Of a DNA stretch of 64,000 nucleotides, positions 39,834 to 47,873 are shown piece by piece. Position 1 is the stretch's first letter, and the number at the start of each line of letters is the position of its first letter. Source of the stretch: Micromonospora sp. C31 (GTDB taxonomy: Bacteria; Actinomycetota; Actinomycetes; Mycobacteriales; Micromonosporaceae); NCBI RefSeq assembly GCF_018070575.1, contig NZ_JAGPXN010000010.1:62001-126000 (forward strand), written 5' to 3'. Both the position numbers and the translations under genes were made by a program. The notes under the pieces were generated by a model. That model had not been told where the DNA came from. It searched no databases and worked only from the letters and a program-made list of their open reading frames with translations.

Positions 39834-40394
39834 GTGACCAACCTCACCGAACGGGTCCGGGCGCTGCGGTACGCCGCCGTCCGGATCAGCCTGACGCCGC
39901 TGCTGGTGCGGGCCGGCATCTTCCTCACCGTGCTGGTGGGCCTCGTGCTGGCGTACCCGTCCGAGGTGATCCTCGGCCAGCCGCTGCTCGCCCTCGTGGC
40001 GGTGGCGGTGCTGCCGGCGGTCGGGCCGCGCCGGGTCTGGCCGACCTTCGCGGCGCTGGTCACGGTCGGCGGCTGGCTGGTCGCCACCGACGGGTACGCC
40101 CGGCCGATCACCCTCTGGCGGCTGCTCGCCGTGGCGGCGGTGCTCTACCTCACCCACACCCTCTGCGCGCTGGCCGCCGTGCTGCCGTACGACGCGGTGG
40201 TCGACCCGGACCTGATCGTGCGGTGGCTGGCCCGGGCCGGCGCGGTGCTGCTGGCCACCTTCGTCCTCGGGGTGCTGTTGGTCGGGATCGGCGCGGTCGG
40301 CGGTGATGCCGGACACCAGGCGGCGACGATGGTCGGTCTGCTCGTGGCGGTGGCGGTGGCAGCGTTGCTGGGGTGGCTGCTGCGCCGCAGGTGA
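39834..40394 (+). CDS. Four-to-five-helix membrane protein ending MoxR operon
   Basis: A 186-residue hydrophobic protein with about five transmembrane helices and short loops (LLVRAGIFLTVLVGLVLAYP; LLALVAVAVLPAVG; LLAVAAVLYLTHTLCALAAV; GAVLLATFVLGVLLVGIG; MVGLLVAVAVAALLGWLL). No motif recognised. It starts at GTG 39834, 55 bases after DUF58; the spacer contains an imperfect repeat-like stretch. Probably part of the same membrane complex. Confidence 0.78.
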   Translation: MTNLTERVRALRYAAVRISLTPLLVRAGIFLTVLVGLVLAYPSEVILGQPLLALVAVAVLPAVGPRRVWPTFAALVTVGGWLVATDGYARPITLWRLLAVAAVLYLTHTLCALAAVLPYDAVVDPDLIVRWLARAGAVLLATFVLGVLLVGIGAVGGDAGHQAATMVGLLVAVAVAALLGWLLRRR

Positions 40395-40498
40395 CGGCCC
40401 CTGTCGGCGGAAGTCGTGCAGCTCACAGGGGTTGTGCTCCGTCACAGAGAAGGGGCGCGAACGGGATTAGCCGTGGTGCGCGGGGAAAGATAGCTGAC

Positions 40499-41830
40499 GT
40501 GAACCCGAAGCGGATCCTTGTGGTGGGTGCCGGGCACGTCGGTCTCTACGCGGCCCTGCGCCTGTCGAAGAAGCTCAGCTCCCGTGAGGCCGAGGTCGTC
40601 GTGGTGGACCCTCAGCCGCACATGACCTACCAGCCGTTCCTGCCCGAGGCGGCGGCCGGCAACATCTCGCCCCGGCACTCCGTGGTGCCGCTGCGGCGGG
40701 AGTTGCGCAGGTGCAAGGTGGTGGCGGGCGCGGTGACGCGGATCGACCACGACCGCAGGACCGCCCTGGTGCAGCCCATCAGCGGCCCCACCCGGGAGAT
40801 CGCGTACGACCACGTCGTCGTCGCCCCGGGCTCGGTGTCCCGGACGCTGCCGATCCCCGGCCTGCACGAGCACGGCATCGGTTTCAAGACCATCGGTGAG
40901 GCCATCTACCTGCGTAACCACGTGCTGGACCGGCTCGACGTCGCCGCCGCGACGCCGGACCCGGCCGTCCGCCGCTCCGCGCTGACCTTCACCTTCGTCG
41001 GCGGGGGGTACGCCGGCATCGAGGCGCTCGCCGAGATGGAGGACATGGCCCGGGACGCCCTGAAGTACTACCCGGAGCTCAAGCCGGAGGACATGCGCTG
41101 GGTGCTGGTCGAGGCGACCCAGCGGGTGCTGCCCGAGGTCGACCGGGACATGGGCGCCTACACGGTGCAGCAGTTGCTCAAGCGGAACATGGACATCAGG
41201 CTGGACACCCGCCTGGAGTCCTGCGTCGACGGGGTCGTGAAGCTCTCCGACGGCGACAGCTTCCGCTCCGACACGATCGTGTGGACGGCCGGCGTGAAGC
41301 CGTCGCCGATGCTGGACGCGACGGACTTCCCCCGCGACGAGCGGCGGAGGGTCACGTGCCTGCCGACCCTCCAGGTGGTCGACGGCGACCGGGTGGTCGA
41401 GGGCGCCTGGAGCGCGGGTGACTGCGCGGCCGTGCCGGACCTGACCAAGGAGCCCGGCAACTACTGCTCGCCGAGCGCCCAGCACGCGGTCCGTCAGGCC
41501 GCCCGGATGGCCGACAACATCGTCAACGTCGTGCGCGGCCGGGAGCCGGTGGAGTACAAGCACAAGCACGCCGGCAGCGTCGCCAGCCTCGGCCTGCACA
41601 AGGGCGTGGCCCAGGTGTACGGGATCAAGATGACCGGCTGGCCGGCGTGGTTCATGCACCGGACGTACCACATGAGCCGGATCCCGTCGTTGAACCGCAA
41701 GGTACGCGTCGTGGTCGACTGGACGCTGGCGTTCTTCCTCAGGCGTGAGGTGGTCGCCCTGGGGCAGCTGCACGATCCGCGCGAGGAGTTCGCCGAGGCG
41801 TCCCAACCGGTCGGCGCCGGCCGCGTCTGA
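40499..41830 (+). CDS. Type II NADH dehydrogenase-like NAD(P)/FAD oxidoreductase
   Basis: A 443-residue flavoprotein: FAD-binding ILVVGAGHVGLYAAL, second nucleotide loop FTFVGGGYAGIEALAE, SAGDCAAVPD near the C-terminal FAD site, and an amphipathic C-terminus (RVVVDWTLAFFLRREVV) suited to membrane attachment. NDH-2 passes electrons from NADH to menaquinone without pumping protons. The GTG at 40499 gives the family-like start; the frame is open further upstream without similarity. A clear terminator follows. Confidence 0.88.
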   Translation: MNPKRILVVGAGHVGLYAALRLSKKLSSREAEVVVVDPQPHMTYQPFLPEAAAGNISPRHSVVPLRRELRRCKVVAGAVTRIDHDRRTALVQPISGPTREIAYDHVVVAPGSVSRTLPIPGLHEHGIGFKTIGEAIYLRNHVLDRLDVAAATPDPAVRRSALTFTFVGGGYAGIEALAEMEDMARDALKYYPELKPEDMRWVLVEATQRVLPEVDRDMGAYTVQQLLKRNMDIRLDTRLESCVDGVVKLSDGDSFRSDTIVWTAGVKPSPMLDATDFPRDERRRVTCLPTLQVVDGDRVVEGAWSAGDCAAVPDLTKEPGNYCSPSAQHAVRQAARMADNIVNVVRGREPVEYKHKHAGSVASLGLHKGVAQVYGIKMTGWPAWFMHRTYHMSRIPSLNRKVRVVVDWTLAFFLRREVVALGQLHDPREEFAEASQPVGAGRV

Positions 41831-41843
41831 CCCGGCCACCCGA

Positions 41844-41874
41844 AAGCCCTCTCCGCCCCGCGCGGAGAGGGCTT
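41844..41874 (+). terminator. 13-bp hairpin after NDH-2 gene
   Basis: AAGCCCTCTCCGC (41844-41856) pairs perfectly with 41862-41874, 14 bases after the stop. Confidence 0.75.
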
Positions 41875-42010
41875 CGCGTATGTCCGGCCGGCGCTTCAAT
41901 ACCGGATCTTGGTGGGACGGCCCCTGGAGGGGCCGAAAGCGCCCAAGCTCTCAAGCGGAAAGGCCGCGTGTCGGGGCGGTCGACGGGCGCGGGCGCGGCC
42001 CGGCGTGCGG

Positions 42011-43840
42011 TCAGACGCGCCAGGTCCAGGCGTCGGCGAGCCGGGTCGCGGGCCCGTAGAGCTGCTCCAGCGTGCCGCGCAGGCTGTCGGCGTGCGGGGT
42101 GTCGACGGCCAGGGCCACGCAGGAGGCGCCCCAGAAGTCGGCGTCCTCGGCGGCCTGCCGGCGCTGCCGGTCGTCGACGACCGGCAGCCCGCCGCGCCTG
42201 GCGACCTCGGCCAGCAGGGCCGAGGTGGGCCGCGGGTAGGTGCCCATCGCCGCCGTGCCGCCCCGGCCGTACGGACCGATGAAGAAGCCCTCCGGCATGC
42301 CGAACGCCGCGTCGGCGGCGGTCGCCCAGCGCATCGGCCACGGTTGTTTGGGTGTGGCGAGCGGCACCGGCACCAGCACGCCGCCCGGCTCGACGCACTG
42401 GCGCCAGTGCCCGCCGGTGACGAACTCGGGCAGCGGCGGACGCTCGGCGGTGGGCAGTGGCGTCGGCAGCAGCGGCAGCAGTGCCACGCCGACCGCCGCC
42501 GGCACCAGGCGGCGGGCCAGGCCGGCGCCGCGCAGCGCCCGGTCGACCGCCAGCACCAGCAGCGTGGCGATCAGCGGGAGCACCGCGAGGGCGAACCGCA
42601 TCGGCAGCGCGCCGTCCACCACGGGCAGTCCCGAGAGCAGGGCGTACGGGCCCGGCACGGCGCTGCGTGCACCGTCGACGACCACCCGGGGACCGAGCGA
42701 CAGCGCCCCCGTCACCAGCGTGCCGACCACGCACGCGACGGCCAGGGGGCGACGGCCGAGCCAGAGCGCGCAGGCGGCGGCGACCAGCAGCAGGGGCAGC
42801 CCGAGGAAGGTGTTGTACTCGGCCGGCCCGGTGGTCAGCCGGGCGGACCCGTCGTCGCCCGCGACCGACAGCGGCGAGAACGTCCACCAGCTGCGCAGGT
42901 CCGCGGAGAAGTAGTGCGGGCTGAACATGCCGTCCGCGACGCCCTGCGGGCCGGCGAACTGGAACCAGAGCGGCCACGCCAGTACGAGCAGGGCCAGCCC
43001 GCTGGCGAGCGCCATCCCGCCGGCGAAGCGGGGCAGGGCGCGGCGGGCCAGGTTCCGGTCCGCCACCGCGTAGGCGACCGCCATCACCAGCAGCGTGACC
43101 GCGCAGAGGAAGAGCACCTCCTCGCCGACGAAGACCTGCGCCGTGACGGCCGCCGCCAGGCCGACGGCCGAGCTGACCACCCGTCGGCGGTCCGGCCCGC
43201 CGGCGGTGCCCGGGTCGGCGGCCCGCAGCAGGCGGACCACGAGCCAGACGATCACCGGAACCAGCCACTGCGCCGTCATGTGCAGGTGGCTGTTGGTCTG
43301 CGAGACCATCCCCGGGCCGAAGCCGCAGAGCGCCGCCCCGAGCGCGGCGGCGACCGGGCGGGCGCGCAGGACCCGGGTGAAGAGCAGGTACCAGGCGATC
43401 GCGGTGCCGGCCAGGTTCGCCAGGGCCAGCAGGGCGAAGGTGACCGGCGCGCCGAGCAGCAGGGTCACCGGGGCGAGGAGCACGCCGAGCGCGATGACCG
43501 TGGTGTTGGTCATGAGGTTGACCCCGTCGGGCGCGTTGAGCCGCCCGGTGAGCAGGTCGAAGTCGCCGAGCAGCGCCCGCGAGTCGACGGCGAGGAACCA
43601 CTCGTAGAGGGCCTGGTCCTCCGGGTTGAGCGCCAGGACCCGGGCCGCCGGGTCGGGCCAGAGCCCGTGGGTGAGCCAACCGGCCAGCGCCACGAAGATC
43701 AGGGCGACGGCGATGTCCGTCCGGTGCCGGCGGACGGCGGTCAGCAGGCGCGCCGGCCGGAGCCGGCGGGCGGACCGGTCGACGACGAGGACAGCCTGGT
43801 CAGGGACGGCGTCGGGGGCCGTGGGGGCTGCGCTGCTCAC
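42011..43840 (-). CDS. Polytopic membrane protein, GT-C glycosyltransferase-like
   Basis: A 609-residue protein with about ten or more transmembrane helices. An early extracellular loop has NPEDQALYEWFLAVDSRAL, where acidic residues after the first helix recall the Asp motif of GT-C enzymes that use polyprenyl-phosphate sugars. The last 150 residues are soluble (GGHWRQCVEPGGVLVPVPLA). No partner genes nearby. GTG at 43840 lies seven bases after a TAGGGT box. Glycosyltransferase role is inference. Confidence 0.75.
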   Translation of the reverse strand: MSSAAPTAPDAVPDQAVLVVDRSARRLRPARLLTAVRRHRTDIAVALIFVALAGWLTHGLWPDPAARVLALNPEDQALYEWFLAVDSRALLGDFDLLTGRLNAPDGVNLMTNTTVIALGVLLAPVTLLLGAPVTFALLALANLAGTAIAWYLLFTRVLRARPVAAALGAALCGFGPGMVSQTNSHLHMTAQWLVPVIVWLVVRLLRAADPGTAGGPDRRRVVSSAVGLAAAVTAQVFVGEEVLFLCAVTLLVMAVAYAVADRNLARRALPRFAGGMALASGLALLVLAWPLWFQFAGPQGVADGMFSPHYFSADLRSWWTFSPLSVAGDDGSARLTTGPAEYNTFLGLPLLLVAAACALWLGRRPLAVACVVGTLVTGALSLGPRVVVDGARSAVPGPYALLSGLPVVDGALPMRFALAVLPLIATLLVLAVDRALRGAGLARRLVPAAVGVALLPLLPTPLPTAERPPLPEFVTGGHWRQCVEPGGVLVPVPLATPKQPWPMRWATAADAAFGMPEGFFIGPYGRGGTAAMGTYPRPTSALLAEVARRGGLPVVDDRQRRQAAEDADFWGASCVALAVDTPHADSLRGTLEQLYGPATRLADAWTWRV

Positions 43841-43847
43841 GGTCTCG

Positions 43848-43853
43848 ACCCTA
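43848..43853 (-). promoter_or_regulatory. -10 box for leaderless polytopic membrane gene
   Basis: TAGGGT on the minus strand ends seven bases before the GTG at 43840. Confidence 0.6.
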
Positions 43854-43942
43854 GTGCGACCCGGACGCCGGGGTACGCCGGGTCGTCGCCGAACCGCTAC
43901 CGTGACACTGCACCACGCGTGTCGACCCGCGCGGTGTCGCCC

Positions 43943-44023
43943 GCCCGGGTGGTGGAACGGCAGACACGGCCGCCTTAAAAGCGGCTGCCGCAAGGCGTGC
44001 GGGTTCGACCCCCGCCCCGGGCA
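43943..44023 (+). tRNA. tRNA-Leu (anticodon TAA)
   Basis: An 81-base class II tRNA. The acceptor stem GCCCGGG/CCCGGGC closes it; the anticodon arm GCCGC-CTTAAAA-GCGGC gives anticodon TAA; a long variable arm follows, and the T arm contains GGTTCGACC. The 3' CCA is not encoded (the sequence continues GCAC). It reads UUA, the rarest leucine codon in such genomes, so it corresponds to the bldA-type tRNA known as a developmental regulator in Streptomyces. Confidence 0.95.
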
Positions 44024-44133
44024 CGCCCACTCTCAGCTTCCGCTCAGCTTGGCGATCTCCACTGGACTGCCCTGGGCGTTTACTCTTGTGGGTGCACGTT
44101 CACGTGCAACGACCCCCTGAGGGAGGCCTGACA

Positions 44134-44949
44134 GTGAAGACTTCGAACCCGGTGCTCGCCCGGCTCGGCCAGGCGGCCGAGCGGGAGCGCTCCGCCGGGT
44201 ACGCCCCGACCGGGCCGTACGGACAGCCCGGTTATCCCCAGCAGTACCCGACGGAGGCCGGCTACCCGGCGGCCCCGCCGACCGTCGACACCATGTCGAT
44301 CGACGACGTGGTGGTCAAGACCGTCACGCTCCTCGGCATCCTCGGCGTCTCCGCCGCGGCCGCCTGGGTGCTGGTGCCCGACGCCCTGCTCGGCGCGGCT
44401 TGGATCGGCGCGGCGGTGGTCGGCCTGGTCCTCGGCCTGATCATCTCGTTCTCCCGGATGGCGAACCCGGCGCTGGTCGTCGCGTACGCCGTCGTCGAGG
44501 GCGTCTTCGTCGGCATGGTCAGCAAGTTCTTCAACTCGCTCTACGACGGCATCGTGGTCCAGGCGGTGACCGCCACCTTCGGTGTCTTCTTCGTGATGGC
44601 CATGCTCTACAAGGCGAAGGTCATCCGGGCGACCCCGAAGTTCGTCAAGGGCATGATCGCCGTGATGGCGGGTCTCTTCGCCGTCATGCTGATCAACCTC
44701 GTGTTCGCGCTCTTCGGCGTCAACACCGGGCTGCGTGACGGCAGCCCGCTGGCGATCGGCTTCAGCCTGGTCTGCATCGTCGTCGCCTCGCTGAGCTTCG
44801 TGCTCAGCTTCAAGGAGGTCGAGGACGGTGTCCGGATGGGCCTGCCCCAGCGCTACTCCTGGGTTGCCGCCTTCGGCATCCTGGTCAGCCTGGTCTGGCT
44901 CTACATCGAGATCCTGCGCCTGCTGAGCTACTTCCAGGGCGACGACTGA
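44134..44949 (+). CDS. Bax inhibitor-1 / YccA family membrane protein
   Basis: A 271-residue protein. A cytoplasmic Gly/Pro/Tyr-rich start (about 1-50) is followed by seven predicted transmembrane helices, the layout of actinobacterial Bax inhibitor-1-like (YccA) proteins; the M. tuberculosis homolog lies beside the thiolase region, as here. Members can act as calcium leak channels or protease regulators; not shown for this type. GTG at 44134 follows GAGGGAGG by seven bases, better than upstream frames. Confidence 0.88.
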   Translation: MKTSNPVLARLGQAAERERSAGYAPTGPYGQPGYPQQYPTEAGYPAAPPTVDTMSIDDVVVKTVTLLGILGVSAAAAWVLVPDALLGAAWIGAAVVGLVLGLIISFSRMANPALVVAYAVVEGVFVGMVSKFFNSLYDGIVVQAVTATFGVFFVMAMLYKAKVIRATPKFVKGMIAVMAGLFAVMLINLVFALFGVNTGLRDGSPLAIGFSLVCIVVASLSFVLSFKEVEDGVRMGLPQRYSWVAAFGILVSLVWLYIEILRLLSYFQGDD

Positions 44950-44962
44950 CCGTCACCCGCGA

Positions 44963-45008
44963 ACGACCGGCGCCCGCCCCCGCACCCGCGAGGGCGGGCG
45001 CCGGTCGT
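44963..45008 (+). terminator. 17-bp hairpin after Bax inhibitor-like gene
   Basis: Arms 44963-44979 and 44992-45008 are perfectly complementary around a 12-base loop, 13 bases after the stop codon. Confidence 0.8.
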
Positions 45009-45042
45009 CCAAGCCCGGTCCCGCCGGCCTCTCCGGGGCGTT

Positions 45043-45096
45043 GATCATGAGGTTCGCGGCGGAGTTGATCGCGATCCCGCTGCCGACCTCATGATC
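45043..45096. repeat. GATCATGAGGT palindromic repeat
   Basis: GATCATGAGGT at 45043-45053 pairs with ACCTCATGATC at 45086-45096; the stem continues imperfectly inward. The GATCATGA end is characteristic of short intergenic palindromes I recall as frequent in Micromonosporaceae. Confidence 0.7.
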
Positions 45097-45180
45097 GCCG
45101 GCCGGGGGCCGGGGGCCGGGGGCCGGGGGCTTGGGCTTGGCCGGGGCTTGGGCCAGGGCTGGGGGCTGGGGCCTAGCCGG
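45097..45180 (+). repeat. G-rich tandem tract (CCGGGGG units)
   Basis: Four near-perfect 7-base GGGGGCC units around 45103-45130, followed by further GGG runs up to about 45170. It has the spacing needed for G-quadruplex formation on the plus strand. It lies just upstream of the gene at 45225. Confidence 0.7.
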
Positions 45181-45211
45181 GTGGGACGGCTGGGGTGGAC
45201 TGGGTGGTCCG

Positions 45212-45217
45212 TAGACT
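45212..45217 (+). promoter_or_regulatory. -10 box for leaderless gene at 45225
   Basis: TAGACT ends seven bases before the GTG at 45225. Confidence 0.55.
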
Positions 45218-45224
45218 CGGCGGG

Positions 45225-45545
45225 GTGAGCGTGGGGGAGTTGGGGCGGGCGGTGGAGCTGCTGGTGCGTCAGGTCGGGCACTGGCAGCAGCCCCGCTGGG
45301 CGGCCACGGCCGCCGGTGGCAACGTGTCCCGCGCCGATCTCGTGCACCGGCTGGTGCAGGAGATCGCCAACCGGGCCGCCGACGCGGAGGGCGGGCCCCG
45401 GCGGACGGTGCCCCGGCTCGACAACGACCTGGCGCTGCCCGACCAGCTCCGGGTGGTGGCCGCCGACCTGGTCGCCGCCGCCCCGCCGCCGGAGGTGCTG
45501 GCGCGGGCCGCCGCCGAGGTGACGGCGACCCGCGAGATCCTCTAG
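45225..45545 (+). CDS. Small conserved-looking helical protein
   Basis: A 106-residue protein with no recognised domain. Mostly helical: VGELGRAVELLVRQVGHWQQ, a Trp-rich turn, then SRADLVHRLVQEIANRAADA and a C-terminal helix pair. Codon use and the well-placed TAGACT box support a real gene. The GTG at 45225 is chosen over an upstream in-frame start at 45198 because of the box. Function unknown. Confidence 0.65.
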   Translation: MSVGELGRAVELLVRQVGHWQQPRWAATAAGGNVSRADLVHRLVQEIANRAADAEGGPRRTVPRLDNDLALPDQLRVVAADLVAAAPPPEVLARAAAEVTATREIL

Positions 45546-45612
45546 CTGCACGATCGGCGCGCGACCGGCCGAAGCTCCGGCCCGGCGGCGAGGCACGCTC
45601 GGAGCAGGCCGC

Positions 45613-46875
45613 TCAGCTCAGGCGCTCGACGACCATGGCCATGCCCTGGCCGCCGCCCACGCACATGGTCTCCAGGCCGATCGTCTTGTCGTGCCAGTCC
45701 AGGGCGTTGAGCAGGGTGCCGGTGATCCGGGCACCGGTCATGCCGAACGGGTGCCCGACGGCGATCGCGCCACCCATGACGTTCAGCTTCTCCAGCGGGA
45801 TGTCGAGCTGGCGGTAGGAGGGGATCACCTGCGCGGCGAACGCCTCGTTGATCTCCACCAGGTCGACGTCGTCGATGGTCATCCCGGCCCGCTTGAGCGC
45901 CTGCCGGGTGGCGTCGACCGGGCCGAGGCCCATGATCTCCGGTGAGAGGGCGGTGACGCCGGTGGAGACGATCCGGGCCAGCGGCGTGATCCCGAGGTCC
46001 CGGGCCCGCTGGGCGCTCATGATCACGACAGCGGCGGCGCCGTCGTTGAGCGGGCAGCAGTTGCCGGCGGTGACGCGGCCGTCGGGGCGGAACACCGGCT
46101 TCAGCCCGGCGACGCCCTCCAGGGTGACCCCGGCGCGCGGGCCGTCGTCGGTGCCGACCGACGTGCCGTCCGGCGTGGTGACCGGGGTGATCTCCCGGGC
46201 CCAGAAGCCTTCGGCGATCGCCTTCTCGGCGAGGTTCTGGCTGCGTACGCCGAACTCGTCCATGTCGGCGCGGCTCACGTCGTACACCTGGGCCAGGTTC
46301 TCGGCCGTCTGCCCCATGCTCAGGTAGATGTCCGGCAGCTCGCCGGCCTCGCGCGGGTCGGTCCAGACGGGGGCCCCGCCCTGGGCGCGGGCCTGGGAAC
46401 GCTCGGCGGCGGCGGCGAAACGCGGGTTCTCCCAGCCGCCGCCGACCAGCGCCTGCGCCTCCTTCGGCAGCCCGTCGGAGTTGCCGCGGGCGTACCGGGA
46501 GACGACCTCCACGCCGGCGGAGACGAACACGTCGCCCTCGCCGGCCCGGATCGCGTGCATCGCCATCCGGGTGGTCTGCAAGGAGGACGCGCAGTAGCGG
46601 GTGAGCGTGGCGCCGGGCAACGTGTCCAGGCCCATCAGGGTGGCGACGACCCGGGCCATGTTGAAGCCCTGCTCGCCGCCGGGCAGGCCGCACCCCAGGT
46701 AGAGGTCGTCGATCTCGGCCGGGTCGAGCTGCGGAACCTTGTCCAGGGCGGCCCGCACGATGGTCGCGGCGAGGTCGTCCGGGCGGACGTCGCGCAGGGA
46801 CCCCTTGTGCGCCCGGCCGATGGGAGAGCGGGCGGTGGCGACGATGACGGCGTCGCGGGACGACTCAGTCGGCAT
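45613..46875 (-). CDS. Acetyl-CoA C-acyltransferase (thiolase)
   Basis: A 420-residue thiolase. Nucleophile Cys95 in LTRYCASSLQT, the VEINEAFAAQ segment, catalytic His in VGHPFGMTGAR and the second Cys in MCVGGGQGMAMV. It cleaves 3-ketoacyl-CoA or condenses acetyl-CoA. The partner hydratase/dehydrogenase gene is not adjacent. It corresponds in context to mycobacterial fadA3 next to an SGNH esterase. ATG 46875 lies six bases after a TAACGT box. Confidence 0.95.
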   Translation of the reverse strand: MPTESSRDAVIVATARSPIGRAHKGSLRDVRPDDLAATIVRAALDKVPQLDPAEIDDLYLGCGLPGGEQGFNMARVVATLMGLDTLPGATLTRYCASSLQTTRMAMHAIRAGEGDVFVSAGVEVVSRYARGNSDGLPKEAQALVGGGWENPRFAAAAERSQARAQGGAPVWTDPREAGELPDIYLSMGQTAENLAQVYDVSRADMDEFGVRSQNLAEKAIAEGFWAREITPVTTPDGTSVGTDDGPRAGVTLEGVAGLKPVFRPDGRVTAGNCCPLNDGAAAVVIMSAQRARDLGITPLARIVSTGVTALSPEIMGLGPVDATRQALKRAGMTIDDVDLVEINEAFAAQVIPSYRQLDIPLEKLNVMGGAIAVGHPFGMTGARITGTLLNALDWHDKTIGLETMCVGGGQGMAMVVERLS

Positions 46876-46881
46876 GAGCCA

Positions 46882-46887
46882 ACGTTA
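46882..46887 (-). promoter_or_regulatory. -10 box for leaderless thiolase gene
   Basis: TAACGT on the minus strand ends six bases before the ATG at 46875. Confidence 0.6.
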
Positions 46888-47069
46888 ACCCGTCGGTAAC
46901 TTCGGGTGGAAGCTGCCGGCCGGCCGGGAAATGTCACGCCCGCGCCGTCGCGAGCGAAACCGTCGGCCCGTCGGCATCGGCGAGAGCGTCGCGTTCCGGG
47001 GCCGGCGGTCGGCTGGTCTTGCTGAGCGTCGGCGGTCGGCTGGTCCGGGCCGGGGCGATGGTCGGCTGG

Positions 47070-47873
47070 TCAGTGCCGGGAGGCGACCGCCGCGGCGGCG
47101 GCGACGGCCGGCAGCAGGGCGTGCGCCCAGACCCGGTAGCCGTCGGCGGAGGGGTGGTAGCCGTCGTGGCACAGCGTGCCGGCGTCGGCCCGGAACACCG
47201 CCCCGGTCTCGCTGGCGAGGTCGACCACCGTGCCGCCGGCGTCGAGCACCGCCGCCGTCTGGGCGCGGGCCACCCGCCGCCCAGACCAGCCGACCACGTT
47301 GCGCAGCGGCGGCGCGATCGCGCGTACGGCGCCCAGGTCGGGGCAGGTGCCGACGACGACCTCCACCCCGGCCTCGCGGAGCCGGTGCACGGCCGCGCCG
47401 AGGTAGGCGGCGGCCTCCACCGGGCGACGCAGGGTGGTGGCGTCGTTGGCCCCGATCAGGATCACCGCCACGTCGGGACGCTCGCCGAGCAGCGCCCGGG
47501 CCACCTGGGTGGCCAGGTCGGTCGAGCGCGAGCCGGAGACACCGACGCTGGACAGGTGCACCCGGCGGCCGTTCGGGCCCTCGGCCAGCAGGTTGGCCAG
47601 CTGCCCGCCGATGGTCTCGTCGAGACGGCCGACCCCGACGCCGAGGGCGGACGAGTCGCCGAGCAGCACCAGCCGCAGCGGCGGCGCGTCGGCACGCCCG
47701 ACGGTGGCGCGCAGGGCGAGCGCCAGCTCCGGCTGGGCGTACCGGCGGTGCCGGGCGACGAAGGCCTGACCGGCGAGGACGGCGGCGCCGCCGACCGTGC
47801 CGGCGATGATGCTGAACGTCGCCGCCCGGCCCAGTCGGTTGGCGAGCCCCGAGGGGGTGAAGTGCTCGCTCAT
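47070..47873 (-). CDS. SGNH/GDSL hydrolase, second of a tandem pair
   Basis: A 267-residue esterase. One N-terminal membrane/signal segment (AATFSIIAGTVGGAAVLAGQAF), then block I VLLGDSSALGVGVG with the catalytic Ser, block III IGANDAT and block V DGYHPSADGY with Asp and His. Its ATG overlaps the stop codon of the upstream paralog (ATGA), so the pair is translationally coupled. Probable envelope esterase; substrate unknown. Confidence 0.9.
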   Translation of the reverse strand: MSEHFTPSGLANRLGRAATFSIIAGTVGGAAVLAGQAFVARHRRYAQPELALALRATVGRADAPPLRLVLLGDSSALGVGVGRLDETIGGQLANLLAEGPNGRRVHLSSVGVSGSRSTDLATQVARALLGERPDVAVILIGANDATTLRRPVEAAAYLGAAVHRLREAGVEVVVGTCPDLGAVRAIAPPLRNVVGWSGRRVARAQTAAVLDAGGTVVDLASETGAVFRADAGTLCHDGYHPSADGYRVWAHALLPAVAAAAAVASRH

